Part shown: positions 32,044 to 42,353 of the stretch, piece by piece | Numbering within the stretch: position 1 is the stretch's first letter | Layout of the letters: every line of letters starts with the position of its first letter | NCBI GenBank assembly: GCA_965216025.1 | Contig: CBDCEX010000017.1 | Span: 310,001 to 374,000 of the forward strand | Source of the DNA: JADFQT01 sp965216025 | GTDB taxonomy: Bacteria > Chloroflexota > Dehalococcoidia > Lucifugimonadales > UBA3495 | Reading direction: 5' to 3' | Length of the DNA: 64,000 nucleotides | Made by a program: the position numbers and the translations under genes | The notes under the pieces: model-generated | Database searches by the model: none | Seen by the model: only the letters and a program-made list of their open reading frames with translations | Told to the model about the DNA's origin: nothing

Positions 32044-33285
32044 ATGCAGCCCGAAGCCATGCAACCCTTAGATGATATCCGCGTTCTGGGGGTAACGGTG
32101 TTCCTGGCCGGACCCTACCTGAGCATGAATCTAGCCCGGTTGGGAGCCGAAGTGATCAAGGTGGAGGTACCGGAGCGAGGCGACCCGATACGGGGCAACG
32201 GTCCCTTCGCCGGTCCCAAAGGAGTGCATACCACCCGCCAGACTGATCAGGACATATCCACTCGTTTCTTGAAGCGGACTCAGGGCGTCAAAAGCGTCAC
32301 CCTGAATTTGAAGGAGCCCGAAGGCCGCCGAATGTTCCTGGAGCTGGCGAAAAAGAGCGACGTCGTGCTGGAAAACCTGGCCCCCGGTTCCATGCAGCGC
32401 CTGGGCCTGGGTTACTCGGAGGTCTCCGAGGTGAATCCGGGGATTATCTATTGCTCGATAGCCGGTTACGGGCAGTTCGGCCCCTATTCCAGCAAACCAG
32501 CTCACGACCCGCAAATTCAGGGCATGAGTGGGATGATGGATATTAACGGCGATGCGGACGGCCCGCCCACCAGGGTGGGTTTTTTCATCGGCGACCTGGT
32601 TACTCCCCTATTCGCCGCTTACTCCATCCTCGCCGCACTGCGGCAGAAGGAACGCAGCGGACAGGGCCAACACCTGGATGTCTCCATGATGGACACGCTG
32701 ACTGCCCTGATGTTCATGGAGAACCTGGAGGAAAGCCTGGAGGCGGGTGAGTCGTTGCGCACCGGCAACATCAGCCGAAGCGGACCGACCGGACTGTACC
32801 ATGCCAGGGACGCCGATATCATCCTGACCGCCGCCAGCGACGACCAGTGGCGCAGGTTGACCGTTGCTCTGGAAGCCCCGGAATTGCTGGAAGACCCGAG
32901 GTTTGAAAGCTACCACAGCCGGGGCATTAACGGCGAGCAGGTTCGCCAGGAAATTCAGCAGCGGGTCGGCTTGCTCACCCGCCAGCAGGCGCTGGAAATG
33001 TTGGAGCGAGGCGACGTTCCCTGCGGGCCGGTCCGGAGCGTGGCGGAGGTAATCGCCGATCAGCACTTCATCGACCGGGGCCCTCTGCAGCCCTTGCGCC
33101 ACGGGGCTTTGGAGGAGCCGGTGCCCGGATTCGCGTCGGGATTTCCGGTGATCTTCTCGGGCGGGCCCCTGCCCAAGCTGGCCGGTGCGCCAACTCTGGG
33201 CATGCATAACCAGGACATATACGGCAAGCTGTTGGATTTAGGTGAGCAGGATTTGGCCGGGTTACGTCAGCAGGGGGTTATTTAG
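32044..33285 (+). CDS. Class III (CaiB/BaiF) acyl-CoA transferase
   Basis: Transfers CoA between carboxylic acids through an aspartyl-CoA intermediate; 413 residues. Motifs: VLGVTVFLAGPYLSMNLARL, GAEVIKVEVPERGD, TLNLKEPEGR and the catalytic Asp155 in PAHDPQIQGMSG. ATG 32044 has GGGAGAGG directly upstream. Substrate not determinable. It is preceded by nearly 280 bp without a gene. Confidence 0.92.
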   Translation: MQPEAMQPLDDIRVLGVTVFLAGPYLSMNLARLGAEVIKVEVPERGDPIRGNGPFAGPKGVHTTRQTDQDISTRFLKRTQGVKSVTLNLKEPEGRRMFLELAKKSDVVLENLAPGSMQRLGLGYSEVSEVNPGIIYCSIAGYGQFGPYSSKPAHDPQIQGMSGMMDINGDADGPPTRVGFFIGDLVTPLFAAYSILAALRQKERSGQGQHLDVSMMDTLTALMFMENLEESLEAGESLRTGNISRSGPTGLYHARDADIILTAASDDQWRRLTVALEAPELLEDPRFESYHSRGINGEQVRQEIQQRVGLLTRQQALEMLERGDVPCGPVRSVAEVIADQHFIDRGPLQPLRHGALEEPVPGFASGFPVIFSGGPLPKLAGAPTLGMHNQDIYGKLLDLGEQDLAGLRQQGVI

Positions 33286-33355
33286 GAGATGCCCCGCCAG
33301 CGGTCCGGACGTCCCTTATAGCCAGAGTTACCATTGACGGAGTTACCGGTCTGGC

Positions 33356-33991
33356 ATGACAGCCGAAATGGGCTGGCATATGGAGGGAGACCTGCTGGAC
33401 ATGTGTAACTGCGAGTTGCTGTGTCCCTGCCACGTTTCCTTTCGGCAGAAATCGACCTACGACATTTGTGAAGGGCTCTGGATGGCCAACATTGACAAAG
33501 GGGCCTGGAATCAGCTTAACCTGGATGGGCTGAAGGCCATGATTACTTTCCACTGCCCCAATCCCGTAATGTACGAGGGAGACTGGACTGCGGTGCTCTA
33601 TATCGACGAGCGGGCCAGCCCAGAGCAAGAATCCGCACTGACTGGAATATTCTCGGGCCAAGCCGGCGGCCCCTGGGCCAGGATGGCTGCTTTCTTCAGG
33701 GACGGGAAATTCCAGGCGGTCAAGCGGGCCGCCTTCGACTTCACCAAAGAAGATCGAACCTTTCGCGTCAGCACTTCTATGACAACCAATGGGGCAACCA
33801 ATTTGGAAGTTCAAGCCATAGGCGGCGTAAATTCCGAGGACGAGGTGAAGATCACCAATCTACGAAACGTAATTCATGGGACAGAGCACATCATGGCCCG
33901 TTCTGACCATAGCGTCGATGATGAAGGATTCCGCTGGGATTACGCGGGCAAAAACGCCCTGTACAGTCGATTCAGTTGGTCCGGGCCCTAG
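33356..33991 (+). CDS. DUF1326 protein
   Basis: 211 residues with the DUF1326 signature near the N-terminus: LLDMCNCELLCPCHVSF, where the CNC...CPC cysteines may bind a metal. Function unknown in the family; often near membrane or redox genes, as here (followed by a membrane protein). Start ATG 33356; an internal ATG six codons later (GWHMEGD) is also possible. Confidence 0.85.
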   Translation: MTAEMGWHMEGDLLDMCNCELLCPCHVSFRQKSTYDICEGLWMANIDKGAWNQLNLDGLKAMITFHCPNPVMYEGDWTAVLYIDERASPEQESALTGIFSGQAGGPWARMAAFFRDGKFQAVKRAAFDFTKEDRTFRVSTSMTTNGATNLEVQAIGGVNSEDEVKITNLRNVIHGTEHIMARSDHSVDDEGFRWDYAGKNALYSRFSWSGP

Positions 33992-34072
33992 TGTCTGGAA
34001 TTTCGCCGTTAGCAGCCATGCTTCCTGACCCAGGAGCGACGGCAGAATCATACCCACAACCTGGTCAAACCC

Positions 34073-34714
34073 ATGCCTCTTTTCAGCCCACAGCCCCTTA
34101 AAACCAGGTGGCGCTTGGCCATTGGATGGCTGGCCGGCAGCACCTTCTCCTATGGAGCGGGGTTCCCGCTGGGGTTCGCTTTGGGGGGAACCCTCCTTTG
34201 GGGATGGGTGGTCGCGGGGATCGCTCTAGGGATTCTGCAATGGGTGCTGCTAAGCCATATTCTGCCCCGGCCCGGCTGGTTCGCCCTTAGTGGCGGAGCC
34301 GGATTGGTCCTGGGCGTCGCCGGCGGATTCCTGGTAGCGACCTCCGTCTTCCAGGCCTGGGGACTGGCCCCCGCTTTCGCCGCCATCGGGGCTCTGGTAG
34401 GTCTGTCGGTGGGCGTGATCCAGTGGCTGGCACTGCGGCAACAGGCGGCAAAAAGTATCTGGTGGATCCCGGCCAACATTCTGGGCTACACCGGAGGGCT
34501 GCTGGCCGGCGGGCAGGTACCGGAGGTTTTCCCCTTGGCCAGAACCGTCATTTTCGGGCCCGAATTTGGCGTTACCATTGGCTTCACGGTAGGGGCGGTC
34601 ACCGGCATCACGTTGCTGTTTATCCTGGCCCAGCCGGCAGCGACCGCGCCGTTGCCCGAGCAGTTCTTGACAGACATCGAACTGGGGAGTTTTCAAGATG
34701 AGATTCAAAGCTAA
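34073..34714 (+). CDS. Multi-pass membrane protein of unknown function
   Basis: 213 residues with about six hydrophobic segments rich in Gly/Ala and a repeated pattern: LGILQWVLLSHIL and VGVIQWLALRQQA sit in equivalent places of two halves, so an internal duplication is likely. No transport motif is recognised. The final codons overlap the start of the truncated CitE-like gene by 17 nt, so the two were probably translated together. Confidence 0.65.
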   Translation: MPLFSPQPLKTRWRLAIGWLAGSTFSYGAGFPLGFALGGTLLWGWVVAGIALGILQWVLLSHILPRPGWFALSGGAGLVLGVAGGFLVATSVFQAWGLAPAFAAIGALVGLSVGVIQWLALRQQAAKSIWWIPANILGYTGGLLAGGQVPEVFPLARTVIFGPEFGVTIGFTVGAVTGITLLFILAQPAATAPLPEQFLTDIELGSFQDEIQS

Positions 34715-34785
34715 ACCGCTGCGCTCGGTGCTGTTCGTGCCGGGCAACAAGGAAGACTGGATGCGCAAGGCGCCCCAATACGGTC
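34698..34785 (+). pseudogene. CitE/HpcH-type aldolase-lyase gene, truncated after ~29 codons by an ISAs1 element
   Basis: From ATG 34698 (GGGGAG upstream) the frame reads MRFKAKPLRSVLFVPGNKED and then WMRKAPQYG, the N-terminus of citrate-lyase-beta-like proteins (RSVLFVPG is diagnostic). At 34786 the sequence becomes the end of an ISAs1 element. The rest of the gene is not found anywhere in the window, so the locus was deleted or scattered during IS accumulation. Confidence 0.8.
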
Positions 34786-35454
34786 CAGGGTCTTTTCATT
34801 CTCCTGCCTGGTAGGTAAAGCCCATCATGTCGAAAGCTTCGCTGAGATGGGCATTGTGGCGGCGTAGGGCAGCGGCTACGTTGGAATGCCCAGCCCGACG
34901 TACCAAGCTGATGACCAGGTTCCGCAGGCCCGCCAGAACCTGAGGGGCGGCCCCAGTGCGCACCTGAGAGCGGTCCTCGTCGAAGGTCACATCCCGTACC
35001 CAGTGGAGGCGGTTCTCGATGCCCCAGTGCCCACGGGAAAGGCTCAACAATCGCCTGGCATCGGCATCAGTGGCTGGGAGACTGCTAATTGCATAGCTCA
35101 CAGCCACCTGTTTCTTGCCCTTCACGACCCGCTGGCGCTCTAGCCGACACACCTGTTGCAGATGCGGCCACGCTTCCCCGACCGTCCCAGCGCTGCCCAC
35201 GTAGCCATTTAGCTCTGGGTCGGCCAAGGCCCACAACTCTCGCCGCTCCAGCCGCCCATGACGCCGCTTTACTGGAGCATCGGCCCAGACCGTCAGCTTG
35301 GCCCCGCGTGCTCGCCACTCCGCTGCCAGCCAGGGAGGTACGGTTGGGCCACCAGCCCTCTCAGTTCCTAGCAGGGGAAAAAGCCACCTCCAGGTCTCGG
35401 CGCAAGGTGGGCTGATTCTCTTTAACTGGCAGCAGATACTCTCCGCCGCCTGCC
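34786..35454 (-). mobile_element. Truncated ISAs1-family element (copy 3)
   Basis: Begins with CAGGGTCTTTTCATTCTCC, matching the right end of copy 2 (37164-38438), and covers that element's last 670 bp in the opposite orientation. A 146-residue transposase remnant (35236 to 34796, HWGIENRLHWVRDVTFDED) is nearly identical to that of copy 2. The element stops at GGCAGG next to an IS630 fragment, so its other end was removed. Confidence 0.9.
34796..35454 (-). pseudogene. C-terminal ISAs1 transposase remnant (copy 3)
   Basis: Reads to the end of the transposase (HNAHLSEAFDMMGFTYQAGE) but lacks the N-terminal half. It shares with copy 2 the same frame break at CTGCTAGGAACTGAGAGG, so the two derive from an already damaged or unusual parent. 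Confidence 0.85.
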
Positions 35455-36057
35455 AAAATCTTCTTCGTAGACGAAGCCCACTTTCGGGCCGATGCCGATC
35501 TGAGGGGGAAATGGGTGCTCAAGGGAGAGCCGGCGCTGGTGGACTCTACCAGTCCTTGGTGGGGAGAGAAGGCCTGCTACTACTCGGGAGTTTGCTTGGA
35601 GGCTGGGGAGGTGGAAGCCATGGAAATAGCCGGCAACAGCAATGCCGAGACCTCCACCGCCTTTTTACGGCAGCTAAGAGAAAAACATCCTGGACCTCTG
35701 GTAGTGATTTGGGACAATGGGCCAGCCCACCGAGGAGAAGCGATTCGCAGCTATTTGACCACCCCTGACTTGCAGCTGAGGCTGGTGGCCTTACCGGCCT
35801 ACAGCCCAGACTTCAATGCCGACGAAGCCGTCTGGGACTGGGCCAGGGAAGAGGTCACGGCCAACGAATGCCTGGGAACAAAAGCCCAAGTCCAAGAGAA
35901 GATGAATGCATTCTTCGGCGGACTAGCTCACCGTAAGGATGAAGTGAAACATCGCTGCCGAACCCTGTTACAAGCTCGAGCCGATGCATTGATTTTTACA
36001 CCTTCCCTACCTTTGCCATCGCTGCAAAATGTAGTTCCCACCTTGGCTTTGCTTTAG
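35452..36057 (+). pseudogene. 5'-truncated IS630-family transposase
   Basis: Starts abruptly at KIFFVDEAHFRADADLRG and runs to the normal end (QNVVPTLALL). Closely matches residues of the intact-length copy at 53479-54638. All three catalytic acids are present (VDEAHF, VIWDNGPAHR, NADEAVWDW), but the N-terminal DNA-binding half is missing. The left inverted repeat is lost; the right end (CCTTGGCTTTGCTTTA) remains. Confidence 0.9.
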
Positions 36058-37163
36058 GTTCCCTTTGAAATCCTCGCCCCAGCTATAAACCGGGATTCCC
36101 CAGATCAAACCAACTTTCCTGGATATAGCTCCCGCGGGGATACCGCCAAATATAATCCCGCATTCCAAGGGCGTCAAATGCGGTCTGATGCGGCCTGATT
36201 CACTCAAAGTCCCCGCTTTCATTGGGCAACCACTGTACTGCCAAGCGTAAAAGCCCCAAACCGCTTGTCTACGCCCAAGTCTCGCCCTTGGGAAGCTCTT
36301 TTGCCCTGTGCGACCCCGTAACCGTAACCAATCCCGACGCTCCTAAAGTGGACTAGCCAGGAGCCAGCCTAAGCCGACCAATTCGTTCCAGTATCCCGCC
36401 TAGCATTTCCCGGCTCACGAGCACCTCAGCAAGCTGAAACACCAGCCTTCCGGCATGGCGCACCAACCGTCCTCCAGTCTTGATCATCCTGGTCTGCAGA
36501 CTGGTCAACGACCAGTGCTTCATTGCCTCCGGTAAGGCTAGCCTTCTCATGGAGTTGCCCAGGTTGTAAGCCAGTACGAACAACTCCAGCCTGACCTGAT
36601 TGGCCACGAACTTGTGGCAGGACAACCTGGTCCAGTTCAGGGCGTACTTGCCTTCTTTTATCCATTGCTCCGCCGTCCCTCGGCCATTGTAAAAGCGGAC
36701 TATCCCGATGTTTGGATAGCTCAGATTGGTGACGATGAAGCCCACTCTGGGAAACAGTTCTCCCTGGTGCCACTCCACCTTAGAGACCACTCTCCGAGCA
36801 ACGTTCCAGCTCTGGGCCTGGTAGACGAAGTCATGATAGGAGACGATGGGCTTCGGGGAAAGCCACTCCGTAGGCCGTATTAGCCGGGGCGCTATCTCCC
36901 GCTGCAGCACCTGGTTGGATCGCAGCCTGATGGCGTAGCCGATGTTTCTTGCTTCCAGATAATCGTATATCTCCGGCTTGGCGAAGGCGGCGTCAGCACG
37001 AAACAGCAGCCTGACCGCTGCTGTCAAATAACGCTCCACCACCGGATCAAGGACTTCTTGCCAATCATCGGCACTGTGGACGTTGCCTGACCGTAGCTTA
37101 GCTGCTTCACAATCCCCGAACTGGTTGAACAGAAAGAGAGGGTGATAGCAGACGCATTCAAAG

Positions 37164-38438
37164 CAGCGCCTTTTCATTTTCTCAAAATAGTATAAAATTA
37201 TTTACCAGTTTAAGCGGGAGGGGAGGATGATGACTTTGAGAGAAGCGCTGGATTTGGTGCCTGACTTCCGGAGTAGCCAAGGGCGACGCCACTCTTTGGG
37301 GGCGATCCTGGCCTTGGCCACCTGTGCCATGCTGTGCGGCGCCCGCAGCTTATACGCCATAGCTCAATGGGGGCGGGACAAGGGGGTGCTACGGCGCAGC
37401 TTTTGGGGTTCAGCCAGGAGAAGACACCCTGCGTGGCCACCCTCCACCGGGTGTTCAAGGGCCTGGACGTGGCGGCCTTTGAGGCAGAAGTCGGCAACTG
37501 GCTGGCAAATAGCGGGGTAGAGGCGGATGACCCCCTGTCCCTGGACGGGAAAACCTTGCGAGGGGTCCACGGCCAAGAGATACCCGGGGTCCATCTGGTG
37601 TCGGCCTACGCTAGCCGCGCTGGGGCAGTGCTGGCGCAGGTAGCTGCGCCGGGCAAAGGGGAAGAATTGGCGGCGGTCAAAGAAGTATTGGGCCAGGTAC
37701 ACCCCTGAAGGGTCGGGTAGTAGTGGCTGATGCCTTACTGACCCAACGGAAAGTCTGTGAGCAGATTGTGGCAGGCGGCGGAGAGTATCTGCTGCCAGTT
37801 AAAGAGAATCAGCCCACCTTGCGCCGAGACCTGGAGGTGGCTTTTTCCCCTGCTAGGAACTGAGAGGGCTGGTGGGCCAACCGTACCTCCCTGGCTGGCA
37901 GCGGAGTGGCGAGCACGCGGGGCCAAGCTGACGGTCTGGGCCGATGCTCCAGTAAAGCGGCGTCATGGGCGGCTGGAGCGGCGAGAGTTGTGGGCCTTGG
38001 CCGACCCAGAGCTAAATGGCTACGTGGGCAGCGCTGGGACGGTCGGGGAAGCGTGGCCGCATCTGCAACAGGTGTGTCGGCTAGAGCGCCAGCGGGTCGT
38101 GAAGGGCAAGAAACAGGTGGCTGTGAGCTATGCAATTAGCAGTCTCCCAGCCACTGATGCCGATGCCAGGCGATTGTTGAGCCTTTCCCGTGGGCACTGG
38201 GGCATCGAGAACCGCCTCCACTGGGTACGGGATGTGACCTTCGACGAGGACCGCTCTCAGGTGCGCACTGGGGCCGCCCCACAGGTTCTGGCGGGCCTGC
38301 GGAACCTGGTCATCAGCTTGGTACGTCGGGCTGGGCATTCCAACGTAGCCGCTGCCCTACGCCGCCACAATGCCCAGCTCAGCGAAGCTTTCGACATGAT
38401 GGGCTTTACCTACCAGGCAGGAGAATGAAAAGGCCCTG
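37164..38438 (+). mobile_element. ISAs1-family element (copy 2) nested in IS1380
   Basis: 1275 bp with ends CAGCGCCTTTTCATT (37164) and AATGAAAAGGCCCTG (38438), near-perfect inverted repeats. The 10-bp target GCATTCAAAG is duplicated at 37154-37163 and 38439-38448. Its termini differ from those of copy 1, so it is a different ISAs1 type. Confidence 0.93.
37227..38428 (+). pseudogene. ISAs1-family transposase with several frame breaks (copy 2)
   Basis: Reads MMTLREALDLVPDFRSSQG in one frame, LLGFSQEKTPCVATLHRVFK and LSLDGKTLRGVHGQ in a second, GRVVVADALLTQRKV and LLPVKENQPTLRRDLEVAF in a further frame, then TERAGGPTVPPWL to HWGIENRLHWVRDVTFDED and the end. At least three frame changes (near 37380, 37707 and 37860) make it non-functional as written. 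Confidence 0.85.
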
Positions 38439-40409
38439 GCATTCAAAGTGGCCGTTATAGGCTGCTCCCTCCTGCTGGCCGTGCACTGGACTCTCGGAAC
38501 TGTCCATATCCAGGATTACTCGCCGGTGTAGGGTATGGGCCATAGCTCGTTCCACCCACTGGGTATTTATTCGTGCCAGCCCCTTCAGGTTGTCCTCTTG
38601 GGTCAGGAACTCCGTCTCGAACCGGCCCATCTCACTGGTGCTGGCTCCTTTCCGCTCCGAGCCTTGCCATCCCACGATCACTCGCATGGCTGGGTCTTGA
38701 GAAAGGCGCACTGCGTCATTGGTGTCGTCGTAGCCGGCCAAGCGGCTGTAGATCGACTGTCTTAGCAGCGGAACCAGGTGGTGAAGGATATTGCGTCCGG
38801 TACGGCTTTCCTGGAGGTAGTCCTCAGCGATTTCGGTAAGGCCCAAGGCATCATCAAACTCTCGAAAGGCAAGAAGACCAGCGTCGGAGGTGATGGTTGA
38901 GCCGTGAAATTCCAGGCGGACTTTGGGGTTGAATTGGAGCCGGAGAGGGGCTTTTTCGCCGTCACCCATCAGGTGCCTCCATGATGCCTACGGCATCTTA
39001 CTGCAAAGTGACATATCATGGAGTTATTATAGCTGGGAACACGCAAAAAGGGCCCATAATTAGACAATGGTTGAAAGACCATCGACGAATTACTGAGAAA
39101 GCTTTTTAGCCATATGGGAAATGTGGGCTTAATTTTTACTATTCATCCCAATGCCGATTGTCAGGGTGGCAATATAGATTCCATTACCTTGGCCGGCTCA
39201 GTAACGGTCAATTCCGCGCCGATAGCGATGGACTAATACGTCACCACCTTAGAGGACACTCCGGTGATCGTGGTGCCCTCGGCCACGGACGTGGACGGCA
39301 ACCTGGACCTGACCAGCGTAACCATCATTGAATCGCCGTCCAACGGCGGCGTAATGGTGAACCAGGTGACTGGAGAGATCACCTACACGCCCGATCTGGA
39401 CTACTTTGGGCCCGACAGCATTGAGTACCGGATATGTGACACCCTTGCGCTGTGCGACATGGGGCTGATGACCATACAGGTCGTCGCCGTCAATGACGCG
39501 CCGGTGGCGGTGGACGAATATGTCACCACCTTAGAGGACACTCCAGTGACAGTGGTGGCCTCGGTCACGGACGTGGACGCCATCCTGGACCTGACCAGCG
39601 CCGTGGTAACTATTGAACCTACTAATGGCATGGTAGCCAATAACGGCGACGGGAGTTTCACCTACACGCCGGACCTGAACTTCAACGATACCGACAGCTT
39701 CACCTACGAGGTCTGTGACACCCTTGAGCTGTGCGACACGGCGACGGTGACCATTGGGGTTGTCGCCGTCAATGACGCGCCGGTGGCCACGGACAACTCT
39801 TACCGCACCGATGAGGACACTGCTTTAACGGTAGGTGAGACGTCGGGCGTTCTGGTCGACGACACTGATGTGGACCTGGGCGATACCAAAACCCTGACGG
39901 AAGTGAACGGCAGCGCCAGCGTTGTGGGCCAGCAAATCACCCTTGAATCAGGGGCGCTTTTGACCCTGAACGCAGACGGTAGTTTTGATTACGACCCAAA
40001 CGGACAGTTCGAGTTCTTGCAGGTAGGCGAATCGGAAACAGATTCGTTCAGCTACACCATGGAGGACTCATCACGAGCCTATAGCATCGCGACGGTGACT
40101 ATAACCATTACTGGAGTCAACGATCCGCCGACCCCAGGAACGGTATTCAACCAGTTCAACCAGGACGGTGATGAGGTCAGCGGCGTGAATGCCGCAACCT
40201 CCGATATCGATGGCGACACACTGAGCTACAGAGCCATTGGCCTACCGGCGGGTTTGAGCATCCATACTACTACGGGGTTGATTACCGGGACTATCGATAG
40301 CAGTGCCTCCCAGGTGAACGGCGGTGTCTACCTGGTCACAGTGACGGCGGACGACGGCCACGGCGGAACTACGAACTACCAATTCACCTGGACCGTATCG
40401 CCACTGACC

Positions 40410-41443
40410 GGAGACACCGGCACGGAAGACACCGGCACGGAAGACACCGGCACGGAAGACACCGGCACGGGAGACACCGGCACCGGAGACACCGGCACCG
40501 GAGATACCGGCACCGGAGATACCGGCACCGGAGATACCGGCACCGGAGATACCGGCACCGGAGATACCGGCACCGGAGATACCGGCACTGGAGATACCGG
40601 CACCGGGAGACACCGGCACCGGAGACCGGCACTGGAGATACCGGCACCGGAGATACCGGCACCGGAGATACCGGCACTGGAGATACCGGCACCGGAGATA
40701 CCGGCACTGGAGATACCGGCACCGGCACTGGAGACACCGGCACACTGGAGATACCGGCACCGGAGACACCGGCACCGGAGATACCGGCACCGGAGATACC
40801 GGCACTGGAGACACCGGCACCTGGGAGATATACCGGAACGGCACTGGAGATACCGGCACGGGAGACACCGGCACGGGAGACACCGGCACCGGAGATACCG
40901 GCACGGGAGACACCGGCACCGGAGATACCGGCACTGGAGACACCGGCACCGGAGATACCGGCACCGGAGATACCGGCACTGGAGACACCGGCACCGGAGA
41001 TACCGGCACGGGAGACACCGGCACGGAGATACCGGCACTGGAGACACCGGCACCGGAGATACCGGCACTGGAGACACCGGCACGGAAGATACCGGCACGG
41101 GAGACACCGGCACGGGAGACACCGGCACCGGAGACACCGGCACCGGAGACACGGGCACGGGAGACACCGGCACCGGAGACACGGGCACGGGAGACACGGC
41201 ACGGGAGACACCGGCACGGGAGATACCGGCACTGGCGATACCGGCACCGGAGACACGGGCACGGGAGACACCGGCACGGGAGATACCGGCACTGGCGATA
41301 CCGGCACCGGAGACACGGGCACGGGAGACACCGGCACTGGAGACACGGGCACTGGAGACACCGGCACTGGAGACACCGGCACGGGAGACACCGGCACTGG
41401 AGACACCGGCACGGGAGATACCGGCACCGGAGACACCGGCACC
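40410..41443 (+). repeat. 15-bp minisatellite GGAGA(T/C)ACCGGCAC(C/T/G)
   Basis: About 69 tandem units over 1034 bp encoding Gly-Asp-Thr-Gly-Thr in the main frame. Variation is mainly at two positions (GAT/GAC and the last base), with a few GAAGAC units at the start. Several units have 1-2-bp changes in length (near 40603, 40620, 40735, 40825, 41018 and 41197), which break the frame. Confidence 0.95.
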
Positions 41444-41449
41444 GAGGCT

Positions 41450-41787
41450 GGCGGCAATATACCGGCAGGTTCGGGAACCAGCCCCAATACCGGCGGCAAT
41501 GTACCGGCAGGTTCGGGAACGGGGACCAGCCCCAATGCCGGCGGCAATATACCGGCAGGTTCGGGAACGGGAACCAGCCCCAATGCTGGCGGCAATATAC
41601 CGGCAGGTTCGGGAACGGGAACCAGCCCCAATACCGGCGGCAATATACCGGCAGGTTCGGGAACGGGAACCAGCCCCAATGCTGGCGGCAATATACTGGC
41701 AGGTTCGGGAACGGGAACCAGCCCCAATACCGGCGGCAATATACCGGCAGGTTCGGGAACGGGAACCAGCCCCAATGCCGGCGGCAA
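41450..41787 (+). repeat. Seven 48-bp repeats encoding GGNIPAGSGTGTSPN(A/T)
   Basis: The first unit is 6 bp shorter. The units alternate in ending with Ala or Thr. The repeat follows the minisatellite and precedes the acidic Ca-binding-like segment and membrane anchor. Confidence 0.95.
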
Positions 41788-42180
41788 TTCGAACAATGAT
41801 AATGATGGCGATGGGTATAGCAACGATGTGGAGATCGCAGCAGGTTCGGACCCGGACGACCCCAACTCCACCCCGGCTCCCCAGGGGGATGGGCCGACTC
41901 CCACGTCGACTTCGGCTCCGGCTGCTCCCGAACCGGTAGATGCCTCTGGTAGTGGCGGACGGAGCGGCGAAGGACCGGGCGGCGAAGGACAGGGTGGTGA
42001 GGGTGTCCCTGATTTTCCAAACAGTTTGGGGTTGACTCTAGGCTTGGGGCTGGGAGCCCTGGCTGGACTGCTGTTCCTGCTACTAGCTTTAGCCAAGAGA
42101 AGAAAGAAGCGCGAGGAAGAAACAGCGGAAGCAACAGGAGCGGCGGAAGCAGTAAAAGCTTAACCGCGGGGCTATAGAAA

Positions 42181-42210
42181 ATGACATTAATTTTCGAAAA
42201 TTAATGTCAT
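42181..42210. repeat. 30-bp perfect palindrome (ATGACATTAATTTT...)
   Basis: ATGACATTAATTTT, CG, then its exact complement. It starts 17 bp after the stop of the surface-protein gene. It is AT-rich in a GC-rich region and has no T-run after it. It could be a hairpin at the transcript end or a protein-binding site. Confidence 0.8.
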
Positions 42211-42320
42211 CGGGGAAGGAGTGGGATGATAGTGAGTAACAGAGGCGTCCGCGGTCTGGCTGGGGGAGTTGGTGCTGGAGCGGTTTAGCCCAATATTTCA
42301 GACCAAGACTTGGGAGCAAG

Positions 42321-42340
42321 CCCCGCCCCAGCAGGCGGGG
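42321..42340 (+). terminator. Possible terminator after the surface-protein gene
   Basis: CCCCGCC and GGCGGGG form a 7-bp stem with a 6-nt loop, followed by TTATCCTTAT. The tail is only weakly T-rich. Confidence 0.45.
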
Positions 42341-42353
42341 TTATCCTTATGTA

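Larger units (their letters stand above)
36353..38969 (-). pseudogene. IS1380-family transposase, split by ISAs1 copy 2
   Basis: The N-terminal part (38969 to 38439: FNPKVRLEFHGSTITSDAGL, LARINTQWVERAM, LDMDSSESPVHGQQEGA) and the C-terminal part (37163 to 36353: ECVCYHPLFLFNQFGDCE, LFRADAAFA, RFYNGRGTAEQWIKEGK) join at AAYNGHFE once the ISAs1 and one copy of GCATTCAAAG are removed. The catalytic Asp/Glu segments are intact, so only the insertion disables it. Confidence 0.9.
36078..39037 (-). mobile_element. IS1380-family element interrupted by ISAs1 copy 2
   Basis: CCCAGCTATAA at 36078-36088 and its exact complement at 39027-39037 are taken as the ends. Subtracting the nested ISAs1 and its 10-bp duplication leaves about 1.67 kb, the size of an IS1380 element. 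No clear target duplication is visible at these ends, so the boundaries are provisional. About 275 bp between the transposase stop and the left end have no gene. Confidence 0.6.
39114..42163 (+). pseudogene. Cadherin/He_PIG-repeat surface protein with GDTGT minisatellite, decayed
   Basis: Cell-surface protein remnant. From ATG 39114 the frame is open to a TAA at 39234-39236, where the equivalent repeat (39520s) has GAA (VDEYVTTLEDTP versus MD*YVTTLEDTP), so a nonsense change. Translation could restart at GTG 39264. Then come two cadherin-like repeats (~39237-39790), a VCBS-like repeat (~39800-40115), a He_PIG Ig-like domain (AIGLPAGLSIHTTTGLITG), the 15-bp minisatellite, seven 16-residue repeats, a Ca-binding-like NNDNDGDGYSND, one transmembrane helix (LGLGLGALAGLLFLLLALA) and a basic tail. 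The minisatellite contains several indels, so the N-terminal and C-terminal parts are in different frames. Upstream lies the IS1380 element, and a signal peptide is missing. Confidence 0.75.

Noticed and set aside
36007..36222. Minus-strand frame across the IS630/IS1380 boundary
   Set aside because: It spans two unrelated mobile elements and shows no domain.
40410..41443. Possible CRISPR array
   Set aside because: The repeats are directly adjacent 15-bp units without unique spacers and no cas genes are near.
40242..42134. Long minus-strand frames rich in VPVSPVPVSP or CRYLQCRYLR
   Set aside because: They are translations of the 15-bp minisatellite in the wrong direction; low complexity only.
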